Shown here: positions 26,036 through 34,892 of the stretch, one piece after another
How the letters are laid out: the number at the start of each line of letters is the position of its first letter
Position numbering within the stretch: the first letter of the stretch is position 1
Assembly (NCBI RefSeq): GCF_014648195.1
Contig: NZ_BMQQ01000001.1
Span: forward strand, 542,750-606,749
DNA length: 64,000 bases
Direction of reading: 5' to 3'
From: Streptomyces purpureus
GTDB taxonomy: Bacteria; Actinomycetota; Actinomycetes; Streptomycetales; Streptomycetaceae
Position numbers and translations under genes: made by a program
The notes under the pieces: model-generated
What the model saw: the letters and a program-made list of their open reading frames with translations, nothing else
Told to the model about the DNA's origin: nothing
Databases searched by the model: none

Positions 26036-27414
26036 GCCCGGTGGCACCTCCGGACACGTCCCTGGAATCCCCGCAGGCCATCGAGTCGCCCCAGGCCACG
26101 ACGCCGCCCACCCCTCGCCGGCGCCCGCTCGTGCTGCGCAACCGGGCCTTCGGAGCCGTCTGGGCCGGGCAGGTGCTGACACAGGCCGCCGGCCGGATGT
26201 TCCAGGTCGGTGTCGCCTGGTGGCTGGTGGCGTACGCCGTCGAGGACGGGCAGGGGCTCGCCTCCGGGCTCCTCATGGCCGTCAGCACCGTCCCCGCCGT
26301 GGCGTTGGCGCCCGTCGTGGCGCGGGTCGTCGCCCGGGTCGCGCACCGGACCGTGCTGCGCACGGCCGCCGCACTGGCCGGTACCGCCGCCGCCGGGCTC
26401 GCCGTCTGGGGCTGGGCGAGCGGGCTGCCGCTCGCGGCCGCCTACGCCGCGGCCCTCGCCCTCGCCACCTGCCAGGCCTTCTTCGACCCCTGCCTGACCA
26501 CGTCGGTGCCCGAACTCGTCGACGACGAGGACATCGAGACGGCCACCGGCTTCGAGATGTCCACCCAGTCCCTGGCCGGCCTCGGCGGCGCCCTCCTCGG
26601 CGCGCTGATCGTCGACCGGGCCGGAGTGGCCGCCCTGGCCGCGGGCTGCGCCGCCGCCTACCTCGGCGCGGCGCTGCTCATCGCCGGTGTGCGCTTCCGT
26701 ACGGCCGCCGTACCGGCAGTCGCGGGCCCGGCACCTGAAGACGCGGGCCCAGCACCTGAAGACGCGGGCCCGGCACCTGAAGACGCGGGCCCGGCACCCG
26801 AACAGCGCCGGAACCTGCGGGCGATTCTCGGCGAACTGCCCCATGTCCGCCGGATCCTGATCTGCTTCACCGCGGCGAACCTCTTCACCACCGCCGTCTT
26901 CGTCGTCATCCCGCTCTACACCCGCTCCGTCCTCGGCGACGGCGGCGGCACCGTCGCCCTGCTGGAGGCCTCCCTCGGCATCGGCACGCTCCTCGGCTCC
27001 GTCACCGGCGCCCGCGTGCCGGGCCGGCCCACCGTCACCGGCGCCTGCTGCCTGGGCCTGATGGCGCTCGCGTTCGCCTTGCCGGGGCTGGTCGCCGACC
27101 GGCTGGTCATCGCGGGCTGCCTGGCCGTGGCCGGATGGTGCGTGGGGGTCATCGGGGTCCGGTTCGTGGCGCTGTTCCAGCGGCTCGTGCCCACCGCCGA
27201 CAAGCCCGGTTTCTTCGCCGTGATGCAGGCCGTGCTCGGCGCCTCCTTCCCCGTCGCCTCCCTCCTGTTCGGGCTCGCCGGGGACCACCTCTCGGCCCGG
27301 ACGCTCTGTCTCGTGCAGGCCGCCGGTCTCGTCCCGGCCGCCGTCGCGCTGGCCGTCCTGGGATCCCGTACCGCGGCCGAGGCCGCCACCGACCGTGCCG
27401 GAGGAGCGCGATGA
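26032..27414 (+). CDS. MFS transporter (enterobactin-exporter/MFS_3-like)
   Basis: The protein has 460 residues and about 11-12 hydrophobic helices beginning at LRNRAFGAVWAGQVLTQAAGRMFQVGVAWWLV, the start typical of EntS-like MFS exporters. Between the two six-helix halves is a cytoplasmic loop made of four copies of AGPAPED, from a 21-bp DNA repeat. Such repeats vary in number between strains. Embedded second in the operon with ATGA overlaps on both sides, it most likely exports the pathway's product. Confidence 0.88.
   Translation: MSPVAPPDTSLESPQAIESPQATTPPTPRRRPLVLRNRAFGAVWAGQVLTQAAGRMFQVGVAWWLVAYAVEDGQGLASGLLMAVSTVPAVALAPVVARVVARVAHRTVLRTAAALAGTAAAGLAVWGWASGLPLAAAYAAALALATCQAFFDPCLTTSVPELVDDEDIETATGFEMSTQSLAGLGGALLGALIVDRAGVAALAAGCAAAYLGAALLIAGVRFRTAAVPAVAGPAPEDAGPAPEDAGPAPEDAGPAPEQRRNLRAILGELPHVRRILICFTAANLFTTAVFVVIPLYTRSVLGDGGGTVALLEASLGIGTLLGSVTGARVPGRPTVTGACCLGLMALAFALPGLVADRLVIAGCLAVAGWCVGVIGVRFVALFQRLVPTADKPGFFAVMQAVLGASFPVASLLFGLAGDHLSARTLCLVQAAGLVPAAVALAVLGSRTAAEAATDRAGGAR
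26722..26805 (+). repeat. Four tandem 21-bp repeats in the MFS gene
   Basis: Units begin at 26722, 26743, 26764 and 26785, each starting GCGGGCCC and encoding AGPAPED (the last ends AGPAPEQ). Units differ by one to a few bases. Being a multiple of three, copy-number changes keep the frame and only change the length of the inter-half loop. Confidence 0.9.
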
Positions 27415-28544
27415 GCATCCTCGCCCCGGCGAGCCACGCCGACATCGCCGAGCTGCGCCAGCTCTACTACGCCGTCTACGGGCCGCACTACCCCGCCCCG
27501 CTCGGCACCGACCCCGTCGAGATGGCCCGGCTCATCGACGACCCGCACTCCCTCTGGCTCGTCGCCCGCTGCCCGGACACCGGAGCGCTGTGCGCCTCGG
27601 CCGCCATCCACGGCGAACCCGGCAGCCGCATCGGCCGGCTGGAAGGCCTCGCCGTCCACCCCGAGCACCGCTCCGGCGGTCTGGCCGCCACCCTCACCGA
27701 GGCCCTGTGCGCACGGATGCTGGACGGCGGACGGCTGGATTCCGTCTACGCCACCGTCCGTACGGTCAGCGCCGGCCCGCAGCGGGTCGTCGCCCGCAAC
27801 GGCTTCCGCCCGCTCGGCCTCCTGCCCAACGCCGTCGATCTCAGCAGCCGGGAAAGCCTCGCTCTCTACGCGCGTCACTCGACCGGTGTGCTCGACCGGC
27901 GCGTGCCCGTACCGGCCGTGCCCGCCCCGCTGCTCCCGCTCCTGCGGACCGTCGAGGACAGCCTCGGCGTCACCTACGACGGCACCACCGGCACCGATCC
28001 GCTCCCGGCCGCCGGCCCGGAGAAGGCCGAGCCGCTGGAGATGATCGAGGCACCCTCCTTCGTCCGCCGCCGCTTCCGCGACCGGTTCCCCGACGGGGGC
28101 GGCTGGTTCTACCCGCTGCACACCCCCAACGTCCTGCTGACCCCCGAGGACGGACGGTTCGAGGTGTACGCCTACCTCAACCGCACCGGACGGTACTGCT
28201 CCCTGCTCACCGCCCACCCCGACCCCGCCGCGGCAGCCGCCCATCTGGAACCCGTCACCCGGGCCCTGACCCGGGCCGGCGCCGGATACGTCGAAGCGCT
28301 GGTGCCCCTCGCGCACCACGGAGCCCTCTCCGCCTTCCTGGCCCAGGGATTCGTCGCCAGCGCGCTCTACCCGGCGATGCGGGCGGACGACGACGGCTTC
28401 CACGACTACGTCGTCCTCTCCCGCTCCACCGAGCAGATCGACTTCCGCGGCGTCGTCGTCGAACCACCCCTCCAGCCCTATCTGGACTGCTACCTGTCGG
28501 CCTGGGCGTCGACCTACCTGCCCACATTCGAGGTTGCCTCATGA
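27411..28544 (+). CDS. Tandem GNAT-fold N-acyltransferase
   Basis: The protein has 377 residues. The N-terminal GNAT domain (about 1-150) shows LRQLYYAVYGPHYP, GRLEGLAVHPEHRSGGLAATLTEALCARML with the acyl-CoA pyrophosphate loop, and VVARNGFRPLG. The second half (about 190-377) has a GNAT-like strand order, VLLTPEDGRFEVYAYLNRTG and HGALSAFLAQGFVAS, but no clear glycine loop, so it is probably a degenerate or substrate-binding repeat. It could acylate an amine with the activated acid or protect the product. The start has GGAGGAG and overlaps the exporter stop. Confidence 0.78.
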   Translation: MSILAPASHADIAELRQLYYAVYGPHYPAPLGTDPVEMARLIDDPHSLWLVARCPDTGALCASAAIHGEPGSRIGRLEGLAVHPEHRSGGLAATLTEALCARMLDGGRLDSVYATVRTVSAGPQRVVARNGFRPLGLLPNAVDLSSRESLALYARHSTGVLDRRVPVPAVPAPLLPLLRTVEDSLGVTYDGTTGTDPLPAAGPEKAEPLEMIEAPSFVRRRFRDRFPDGGGWFYPLHTPNVLLTPEDGRFEVYAYLNRTGRYCSLLTAHPDPAAAAAHLEPVTRALTRAGAGYVEALVPLAHHGALSAFLAQGFVASALYPAMRADDDGFHDYVVLSRSTEQIDFRGVVVEPPLQPYLDCYLSAWASTYLPTFEVAS

Positions 28545-29689
28545 ACCCCCATCTCGCCCCGGTCGCCGTTCCCGACCCCGCCCTCCTGCCGCATGTGCAG
28601 CGCCTGTGCGACCTGACCGACCCGTACACCCAAGGTCCCGAGGAGGAAGCGCTGTTCGCCGCCGCCATGGCGGAGATCAACGCCTGGCACGGCGAACGCT
28701 CCCCGTTCTTCCGCTCCCTGTACGAGTCCACACCCCCCGCGGAGCCGTACCGCGCCCCGCTGGTGCACGCCAACTTCTTCAAGGGCCACGAAGTGCTCTC
28801 CATCCCCCGCGACCAGGTCGACCTGCACCTCACGTCGTCGGGCACCACGGGCCAGAAGTCGCAGATGTTCTTCGACACCTGGACCATCCGCTCCGCGCAG
28901 CGCATGGTCGCCCGGATCTTCGAGCGCAACGGCTGGATCACCCCTGACCAGGAGGTCAACTACCTCCTCTACAGCTACGAGCCGGCCGAAGCCCTCAACC
29001 TCGGCACCGCCTTCACCGACAACTACCTCTGCGACTTCGCCCCCGCGCGGTCCGTCGCCTACGCCCTGCGGGCCACCGGCGGCGGCCACGAGTTCGACCC
29101 CTTCGGCTGCGTCGCCGCGCTGCGCCGCTTCGCCGAGGACGACGCCCCTGTCCGCATCCTCGGCTTCCCCGCCTTCCTCTTCTTCACCCTGGAACGCATG
29201 GAAGCCATGGGTCTGCCCCCGCTGCGGCTGCCCGAGGGCTCCCTTGTCATCCTCGGCGGCGGCTGGAAGGGCCACGCCGACCGGCGCATCGGCAAGGAGG
29301 AGCTGTACGCCCGCGTCACCGAGCGGCTCGGCATCCCCGGTGACCGGATCCGCGACACCTTCGGCTCCGTCGAGCACTGCATCCCGTACATCGAGTGCGA
29401 CCACCACCGCCTGCACGCCCCCGTCTGGTCCCGGGTCGCCATCCGCTCCACCCGCACCCTCGAACCGCTGCCGTACGGCGAACCGGGCTACCTGCACCTG
29501 GTCTCGCCGTACATCACCTCCGTACCGGCGCAGAGCGTCGTCATGGGCGACCTCGCCTCCCTCCACCCCGGCGACGCGTGCGGATGCGAGCTGAACACCC
29601 CCTGGTTCACCGTCCACGGCCGCGCCGGGGTGAGCCGCAACCGAAGCTGCGCGGTGGCCGCCGCCGAACTGATGAAGGGCATGTCGTGA
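28541..29689 (+). CDS. LuxE-like acyl-protein synthetase
   Basis: The protein has 382 residues, with the adenylation P-loop LTSSGTTGQKSQMFFD near residue 103, LVILGGGWKGHADRRIGKEEL, RDTFGSVEHCIPYIECDHHRLH, and a C-terminal RNRSC in which C370 is placed as the acyl-accepting cysteine of LuxE. LuxE activates a fatty acid as acyl-AMP, loads it on its own cysteine, and passes it to LuxC for reduction. The next gene encodes a LuxC domain, so that reaction pair is complete here. No luxAB is visible, so the aldehyde has another use. Confidence 0.88.
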   Translation: MNPHLAPVAVPDPALLPHVQRLCDLTDPYTQGPEEEALFAAAMAEINAWHGERSPFFRSLYESTPPAEPYRAPLVHANFFKGHEVLSIPRDQVDLHLTSSGTTGQKSQMFFDTWTIRSAQRMVARIFERNGWITPDQEVNYLLYSYEPAEALNLGTAFTDNYLCDFAPARSVAYALRATGGGHEFDPFGCVAALRRFAEDDAPVRILGFPAFLFFTLERMEAMGLPPLRLPEGSLVILGGGWKGHADRRIGKEELYARVTERLGIPGDRIRDTFGSVEHCIPYIECDHHRLHAPVWSRVAIRSTRTLEPLPYGEPGYLHLVSPYITSVPAQSVVMGDLASLHPGDACGCELNTPWFTVHGRAGVSRNRSCAVAAAELMKGMS

Positions 29690-32199
29690 CCACCCACCCC
29701 ACCGCCGAACCCCACTACTGGCAGGGCGCCTTCATCGGCGACGAGGAGGCCTCGCGCCGCCTCGCGACCCTGCCCGCCACCGTCGAGGCCGTGCTCGCCA
29801 CCCCGCTGGAGACCGAGACCCTCCTCGGCGCCTGCGACGCGCTGTCCGCGGCCCTGATCGACCCGGCCCATCCCGTACGGGCCCGGCTCGCCCGCCACCT
29901 GCCCGAGGGCGAGGACCCGGCCGTCCTCACCGAACTGGCCACCTTCCTCGGCCGGCGCGAGCTCACCCGCAAGCTCCGCCGCGAACTCGGCTCCACCGCC
30001 CCCGGCCGGCTCGGCCGCCCCGACGCGCGGGAGACCGTGTACGAGGCGTGGGCCCCGGTCGGCCTGGTCGCCCACGTCGCACCCGGCAACGCCACCACCG
30101 TCGCCCCGCTCAGCGTCGTCGAGGGCCTGCTCGCGGGCAATGTGAACATCCTCAAGACCAGCGGCGGCGACACCCTCTTCACCCAGGTGCTGCTCGCCGA
30201 GCTCGCCGCACTGGACCCCACCGGCGCCGTCGCGGAACGGGTCGTCGTGCTGCGCTTCCCCTCCTCCCGGCAGGAGTGGCTGCGGCTGATGTGCGCGCCC
30301 GCCGACGCCGTCGCCGTCTGGGGCGGCGAGAGCGCCGTCGAGGGGGTCGCGGCCCATGTGCCGCCGGGCTGCCGCCTGGTGGAGTGGGGCCACCGCATCT
30401 CCTTCGCCTACCTCACCCGCGACGCCTGGCAGGACGAGGCCGCCCTGGACGCCCTCGCGGCCGATGTGTGCCGGTTCGAGCAGCAGGCCTGCTCCAGCCC
30501 GCAGGTCGTCTACCTCGACACCGAGGAGGCGCGGGACGTCTTCGCCTTCGCCGAACGGTTCGCGGCCGTCCTCGCCGCCCGGCCCGCCGCCGCGCCGCCC
30601 GCCGAGGCCCCCGACCCCGCCGAGGAGGCCGAGGTCACCACCACCGAACTCGTCGCCCGGCTGGAGGAACACCTCGGACTGACACGGGTGTTCGCCGCCG
30701 CCGACGGATCGTGGCGGGTCATGGCCGACACCCGGCCCGCGCTCACCGCCTCCCCGCTGCACCGCAGCGTCTGGATCAAGCCGCTGCCCCGCAAGAAGCT
30801 CATCACCACCCTGCGCCCCATGCGCCGCTACCTCCAGACCGTGGGGCTGGCCGGCAGACGAACGGACATCGCCGAACTCTCCCGTACCGTCCTCGCCGCC
30901 GGCGCCACCCGGGTCACCCCGGTGGGCGCCATGCTCGACGGCTACTCCGGCGAACCGCACGACGGGGTATACGCCCTCCAGCGCTACAGCCGCCGCGTGG
31001 CCGTCCAGGCCGACGCCCGGTTCGCCACCACGGCCTGCCTGGACGACCTGGCCAGGGCGGTCGCCGCGCCGGCCCCGGCGGGACCGCTGCTCGGCAAGGA
31101 CGAGGTCCAGGAACGCAACCTGCGGGTCGCACCGGCCGACGCCGAGCTGTACTTCCGCAGCGGCGGCAGCACGGGCACTCCGGCCCTCTCCCTGTTCAGC
31201 TACGACGACTACGACACCCAGATGCACGCCGCCGCCCGCGGTCTGCTCGCCGCCGGCTACGACCCGGCGGCCGACCGCACCGCCAACCTCTTCTACTGCG
31301 GCGGCATGTACGGCAGCTTCATCAGCTTCTTCTCCGTCCTGGAACGCCTCGGCGGCGTCCAGCTGCCCCTGGCGGCCGGCCCCGACCACGAGGCCACCGC
31401 CCAGGCACTCGTCGCCCACCGCGCCGACACCCTCTTCGGCATGCCCTCCTACCTCTGGCAGCTGCTGCACGCACAGGCCGACACCCTGCGCGCCTACGGC
31501 GGCATCCGGAAGATCTTCTACGGCGGCGAGCACTTCACCGCGGCCCAGCGACAGGCCCTTCAGGAGACCTTCGGCATCGAGACGATCCGCTCGATCACCT
31601 ACGGCAGCACCGACCTCGGGCCGCTCGGCTACCAGTGCACCGAGAGCTCCGGCGGCGTCCACCACCTCCACGCCGACCTGCACGGCCTGGAGATCCTCGC
31701 CCTCGACGCCGACCGTCCCGTGGCACCGGGGGAGACCGGCCGCCTGGTCTTCACCACCCACGCCCGGCGCGGTCAGGACCTGGGCCGGTACGTCATCGGC
31801 GACCTCGGCCGGTCCGTACCGGGCCGCTGTGCCTGCGGCAGCCACGCACCCCGCTTCGAACTGCTCGGCCGGCTCGGCGACGTGATGCGGGTGGCCACCT
31901 ACCTCCTCAACCACCGCCGATTCGTCACCCTCGCCGAGGAGCGGGCCGGCTACCGCGGCGAACTGCAGATCGTGCTCAGCACCCACGCTGCCCGCGAGCG
32001 CCTCACCGTCCGCGTCGAACACGCCGCCGCACCCGACACCGAGCCGCTGCGCGCCGCGTTCCTGGCCGGCTACCCCGAGCTGCGTACGGCGGTGGAGGAG
32101 CGGCTGCTCGACCTGGCGGTCGAGGCGGTGGACGGGGCGTCGCTGGAGCGCGTCGCGACCAGCGGCAAGCTGCGCTCGGTCGTGGACGTGCGCCGCTAG
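29686..32199 (+). CDS. LuxC-like acyl reductase fused to a PaaK-like adenylation domain
   Basis: The protein has 837 residues. The first 430 or so are LuxC-like: VAPGNATTVAPLSVVEGLLAGNVNILKTSGGDTLF for NADPH binding, and CRFEQQACSSPQVVYLD with the nucleophile at C269. Residues about 475-837 are a PaaK-like adenylation domain: LYFRSGGSTGTPALSLF as P-loop, KIFYGGEHF, SITYGSTDLGPLGY, and YVIGDLGRS with the AMP-binding aspartate. Joining activation and reduction in one chain implies channelling from acid to aldehyde. The GTG start overlaps the luxE stop (GTGA). The stop TAG overlaps the TetR stop on the other strand within CTAG. Confidence 0.87.
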   Translation: MTTHPTAEPHYWQGAFIGDEEASRRLATLPATVEAVLATPLETETLLGACDALSAALIDPAHPVRARLARHLPEGEDPAVLTELATFLGRRELTRKLRRELGSTAPGRLGRPDARETVYEAWAPVGLVAHVAPGNATTVAPLSVVEGLLAGNVNILKTSGGDTLFTQVLLAELAALDPTGAVAERVVVLRFPSSRQEWLRLMCAPADAVAVWGGESAVEGVAAHVPPGCRLVEWGHRISFAYLTRDAWQDEAALDALAADVCRFEQQACSSPQVVYLDTEEARDVFAFAERFAAVLAARPAAAPPAEAPDPAEEAEVTTTELVARLEEHLGLTRVFAAADGSWRVMADTRPALTASPLHRSVWIKPLPRKKLITTLRPMRRYLQTVGLAGRRTDIAELSRTVLAAGATRVTPVGAMLDGYSGEPHDGVYALQRYSRRVAVQADARFATTACLDDLARAVAAPAPAGPLLGKDEVQERNLRVAPADAELYFRSGGSTGTPALSLFSYDDYDTQMHAAARGLLAAGYDPAADRTANLFYCGGMYGSFISFFSVLERLGGVQLPLAAGPDHEATAQALVAHRADTLFGMPSYLWQLLHAQADTLRAYGGIRKIFYGGEHFTAAQRQALQETFGIETIRSITYGSTDLGPLGYQCTESSGGVHHLHADLHGLEILALDADRPVAPGETGRLVFTTHARRGQDLGRYVIGDLGRSVPGRCACGSHAPRFELLGRLGDVMRVATYLLNHRRFVTLAEERAGYRGELQIVLSTHAARERLTVRVEHAAAPDTEPLRAAFLAGYPELRTAVEERLLDLAVEAVDGASLERVATSGKLRSVVDVRR

Positions 32200-32801
32200 C
32201 GCCGCACGTCCTCCCGGAGGAGACCGGCCACCTGGTCGGTGATGAGATCGAGCAGCTCCGCCGCGGACGCGTCGTCGCCCCGGGCGAGGAAACCCAGCGT
32301 CAGCCCGTCGGTCAGCGCGGCCAGATAGCGGGCGAGCACGGGCACCGGCACGGCCGGCTCGAAGCCCATGAGGCGGCGGAGCTGCTCGATCAGCGCGGCA
32401 TAGGTGTCCGCGTACAGCTCGTACTGCGCCCGCGCCAGATGCTCGAACCCCGGCTGGCGCAGGGCGTACTGCGTCAGTTCATAGGTGAGCATGTGCTCGC
32501 CGGGGTGGGCGCACACATGGTCCCAGTAGGCCTGGAACCCGGCCCGTACGGTCTCCCGGACGGTCGCCCTGGGCCGGATCGCCTCCTTCACCACCGTCAC
32601 GGAGTGATCGGTGATCGCGGCGATGACGGACTCCAGCAGGGCCTGCTTGGAGTCGAAGCAGTAGTGGAACACGCTCAGGGACACACCCGCCTCGCGGGCG
32701 ATGGACCGGGTCGTCGTCCGGGCCACGCCGTCGCGGGTCATGGCACGGATCGCCGCCTCCGTCAGCTGCCGGCGCCGCTCGGCCGACGGCATCCGTGCCA
32801 T
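32196..32801 (-). CDS. TetR family transcriptional regulator
   Basis: The protein has 201 residues. The N-terminal helix-turn-helix reads AAIRAMTRDGVARTTTRSIAREAGVSLSVFHYCFDSKQALLESV. The C-terminal ligand domain is Tyr/Leu-rich (YELTQYALRQPGFEHLARAQYELYADTYAAL), fitting a hydrophobic effector. It faces the LuxC/PaaK operon tail to tail, so it is likely its local regulator, responding to a pathway acid, aldehyde or product. The ATG at 32799-32801 follows GGAAGGAGACCC. Confidence 0.88.
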   Translation of the reverse strand: MARMPSAERRRQLTEAAIRAMTRDGVARTTTRSIAREAGVSLSVFHYCFDSKQALLESVIAAITDHSVTVVKEAIRPRATVRETVRAGFQAYWDHVCAHPGEHMLTYELTQYALRQPGFEHLARAQYELYADTYAALIEQLRRLMGFEPAVPVPVLARYLAALTDGLTLGFLARGDDASAAELLDLITDQVAGLLREDVRR

Positions 32802-32831
32802 GGGTCTCCTTCCTTGTCCGGTGGTCGGTCG

Positions 32832-34892
32832 TCAGCCGCTGTAGACGCCGACTTCGCGCAGCGAGTAGCCCCACTGGGTGGCGCGCCGCACTCCCTGGAC
32901 GCGGATGTGGCGGGCGGACGTGCCGGCGAAGTCGACCGTGTCCAGTCCGCCGTCACCGGCGGTGGTGGACGCCACCGTCCGCCAGGTCGTGCCGTCGGCG
33001 GAGACCTCGATGCGGTACTCCTTGGCGTAGGCGCGCTCCCAGTCGAGGGTGACGCGCTTGACCAGGGCTGGGCTGCCGAGGTCGATGCGCAGCCACTGGT
33101 CGTCGCTCCACTCGCTCGCCCAGCGGGTGCCGCTGTCGCCGTCCACCGCGCGGCCCGGCGCGAAGCTGGTGAACGGGTTCCACCACTCCGTGGTGGACGC
33201 GGAGGTGGCCCTGCCCGCGGCGAGGTTCACCCCGGCCTTGTGCCGCTCGGAGGCGCCCCAGGTGTCGAGGTAGGACTCGGCGCCCTTGAAGAGGTCGTCC
33301 ACCACGTCCTGGCCGCCGACCTTGCGGATGTCCTCGATCCAGTCCGGGACCAGGCCGTAGTGCGAGGCGCCGTCGGTGTTGAGGTCCCAGGTGCGCTGCC
33401 CGGTGGTCTGCCGGTCGATGACCGAGCCGCCGTCGACGCTGCGGAAGGGGTACGTGACCTTGTTGGGGGCGTCGGCGCCGCGCGGTCCTGGCCAGCCGCC
33501 GACCCCGTTCATGTCGGTGCCGTAGCCGTAGCCGACCCGGTACTTGTCGCGCAGCGCGTCCTTGGCCTTGGCCTCCGCGCTGAAGGCCTCGGCCCCGTTC
33601 ATGTACTGGGCGGCGAACCCGCCGAGCCGGTAGAGGCGCTCGGTCCAGCTGTCGTCCATCCAGCTGTGCGAGGAGATCACGCCGGGGTAGGACTCCGACT
33701 CCATGATGTCGAAGGCCCGGCCCGCGGCCTTGACGCTCATGTGGTCGATCTCCAGCATCATCTTGCGTTTCATCATGCCGCGCAGCGCGTACTCACCGAG
33801 GCCGGTGAGGCCGCGGGTGTTGCACCGGGCGTCGGCGGCGTACGAGGGGACGGAGACGCCCGCCGGAAGCTCCTTCTCGGCCTGAGGCGCGGCCGCGAGG
33901 CCGATGGGGTTGTCGGCCTGCGGGCCGGCGCACTTCTCCGTCTTCCAGAAGGTGCCGGTGGACAGGAACTGGCCCACGTTGATCGCCGTGCCGAGGGCGC
34001 CGGAGTCGAACCGCACCCCGCACAGCGCGTTGTCGAACTTGTGGCAGAGGAACATGCTGCGCACGCCCAGGCGGTGCAGTTCGTCCAGGCCGCGGTCGAT
34101 GTCGTCCTTGCCGCACTGCGCGATGTCCAGGATCTGCTTGCAGCCGAACGGCTCGGAAGTCTCGACGCCGAGGACGACGGCCAGCTTGCCCTGCGCGGCG
34201 ACCTCGCGGGCCTGGGCGCTGTCGGTGACGATCCTGAACCAGCCCTTGCCGGGGCCGCCGTACATCTTGTCGACGTAGGCCTGCATGTCGTACGTCTTCT
34301 GCGCCTGGAGGCGGATGGACGTCATCTCGTCGCAGCCGCGGTCCTTGAAGAAGTAGACCGAGCAGATCACGCCGTTGGTGACGAGGTCGTTGACCATCAC
34401 GCGCTGGCCGCCGCGCCAGGCCCGTTCGATCCAGGCGTAGTAGTTCTGCTGGTGGGTCAGCGAGTCGTGGGCGGGCCAGTCCTTGAAGGTGGGCCAGCCG
34501 TCGGGGTCGTGCTTGCCGTCGCCGCCCTTGGTGATGAAGTCGAAGACGGCGAGGGAGCCGTCGGGGTAGTGCTCGGGGCAGTCCTTGAGCGCGTCGGCCA
34601 CGCCGAGTTCGGAGAACGGTTTGCCGCAGATGAGCCGGCCGCCGAAGGCCTCGTTCGACATCACGTGGTTGTGCGCGTCGACGAAGCCGCGCACCTGGCC
34701 CTGGGAGTCGGTGCCCTTGAACGGCTCACCGGTGATGTTGATCTCCGAGTCGGGTGCGGGCCGCGCGGTCGGGTTCCACCAGCCGGGGTCGGCGAAGGAG
34801 GTGGGGGCCGGGGCGAGCACCATGGCCACCACGGACAGGAACAGCGCCAGGATCGTGAGGTGTCGGCGCCGGTGGGGCGGTCGTCCTGTCAT
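32832..34892 (-). CDS. Secreted amidohydrolase-like protein with C-terminal discoidin (F5/8 type C) domain
   Basis: The protein has 686 residues: a signal peptide (LTILALFLSVVAMVLAPAPTSFA), then a TIM-barrel-like region with FVDAHNHVMSNEAFGG (HxH metal site), MLEIDHMSVKAAGRAFDIM and VISSHSW, which recall membrane-dipeptidase and amidohydrolase metal ligands. A C-terminal discoidin domain (about 555-686: SFAPGRAVDGDSGTRWASEWSDDQWLRIDLG) binds carbohydrate or surfaces. It should be extracellular; the substrate is not clear. The ATG at 34892 and a GTG at 34901 are both possible starts, each with a close GGAG-like site. Confidence 0.82.
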   Translation of the reverse strand: MTGRPPHRRRHLTILALFLSVVAMVLAPAPTSFADPGWWNPTARPAPDSEINITGEPFKGTDSQGQVRGFVDAHNHVMSNEAFGGRLICGKPFSELGVADALKDCPEHYPDGSLAVFDFITKGGDGKHDPDGWPTFKDWPAHDSLTHQQNYYAWIERAWRGGQRVMVNDLVTNGVICSVYFFKDRGCDEMTSIRLQAQKTYDMQAYVDKMYGGPGKGWFRIVTDSAQAREVAAQGKLAVVLGVETSEPFGCKQILDIAQCGKDDIDRGLDELHRLGVRSMFLCHKFDNALCGVRFDSGALGTAINVGQFLSTGTFWKTEKCAGPQADNPIGLAAAPQAEKELPAGVSVPSYAADARCNTRGLTGLGEYALRGMMKRKMMLEIDHMSVKAAGRAFDIMESESYPGVISSHSWMDDSWTERLYRLGGFAAQYMNGAEAFSAEAKAKDALRDKYRVGYGYGTDMNGVGGWPGPRGADAPNKVTYPFRSVDGGSVIDRQTTGQRTWDLNTDGASHYGLVPDWIEDIRKVGGQDVVDDLFKGAESYLDTWGASERHKAGVNLAAGRATSASTTEWWNPFTSFAPGRAVDGDSGTRWASEWSDDQWLRIDLGSPALVKRVTLDWERAYAKEYRIEVSADGTTWRTVASTTAGDGGLDTVDFAGTSARHIRVQGVRRATQWGYSLREVGVYSG

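Noticed and set aside
26722..26805. Possible CRISPR-like repeats
   Set aside because: The 21-bp units are contiguous with no spacers and encode a repeated heptapeptide in frame within an MFS gene.
29488..32022. 844-codon open frame antisense to the LuxC-PaaK gene
   Set aside because: Shadow frame; the plus strand carries the NADPH loop, Cys269 and adenylation motifs.
24764..32199. Bacterial bioluminescence (lux) operon
   Set aside because: LuxC and LuxE relatives are present, but no luxA, luxB, luxD or flavin reductase is seen; the exporter, GNAT and PaaK genes point to another use.
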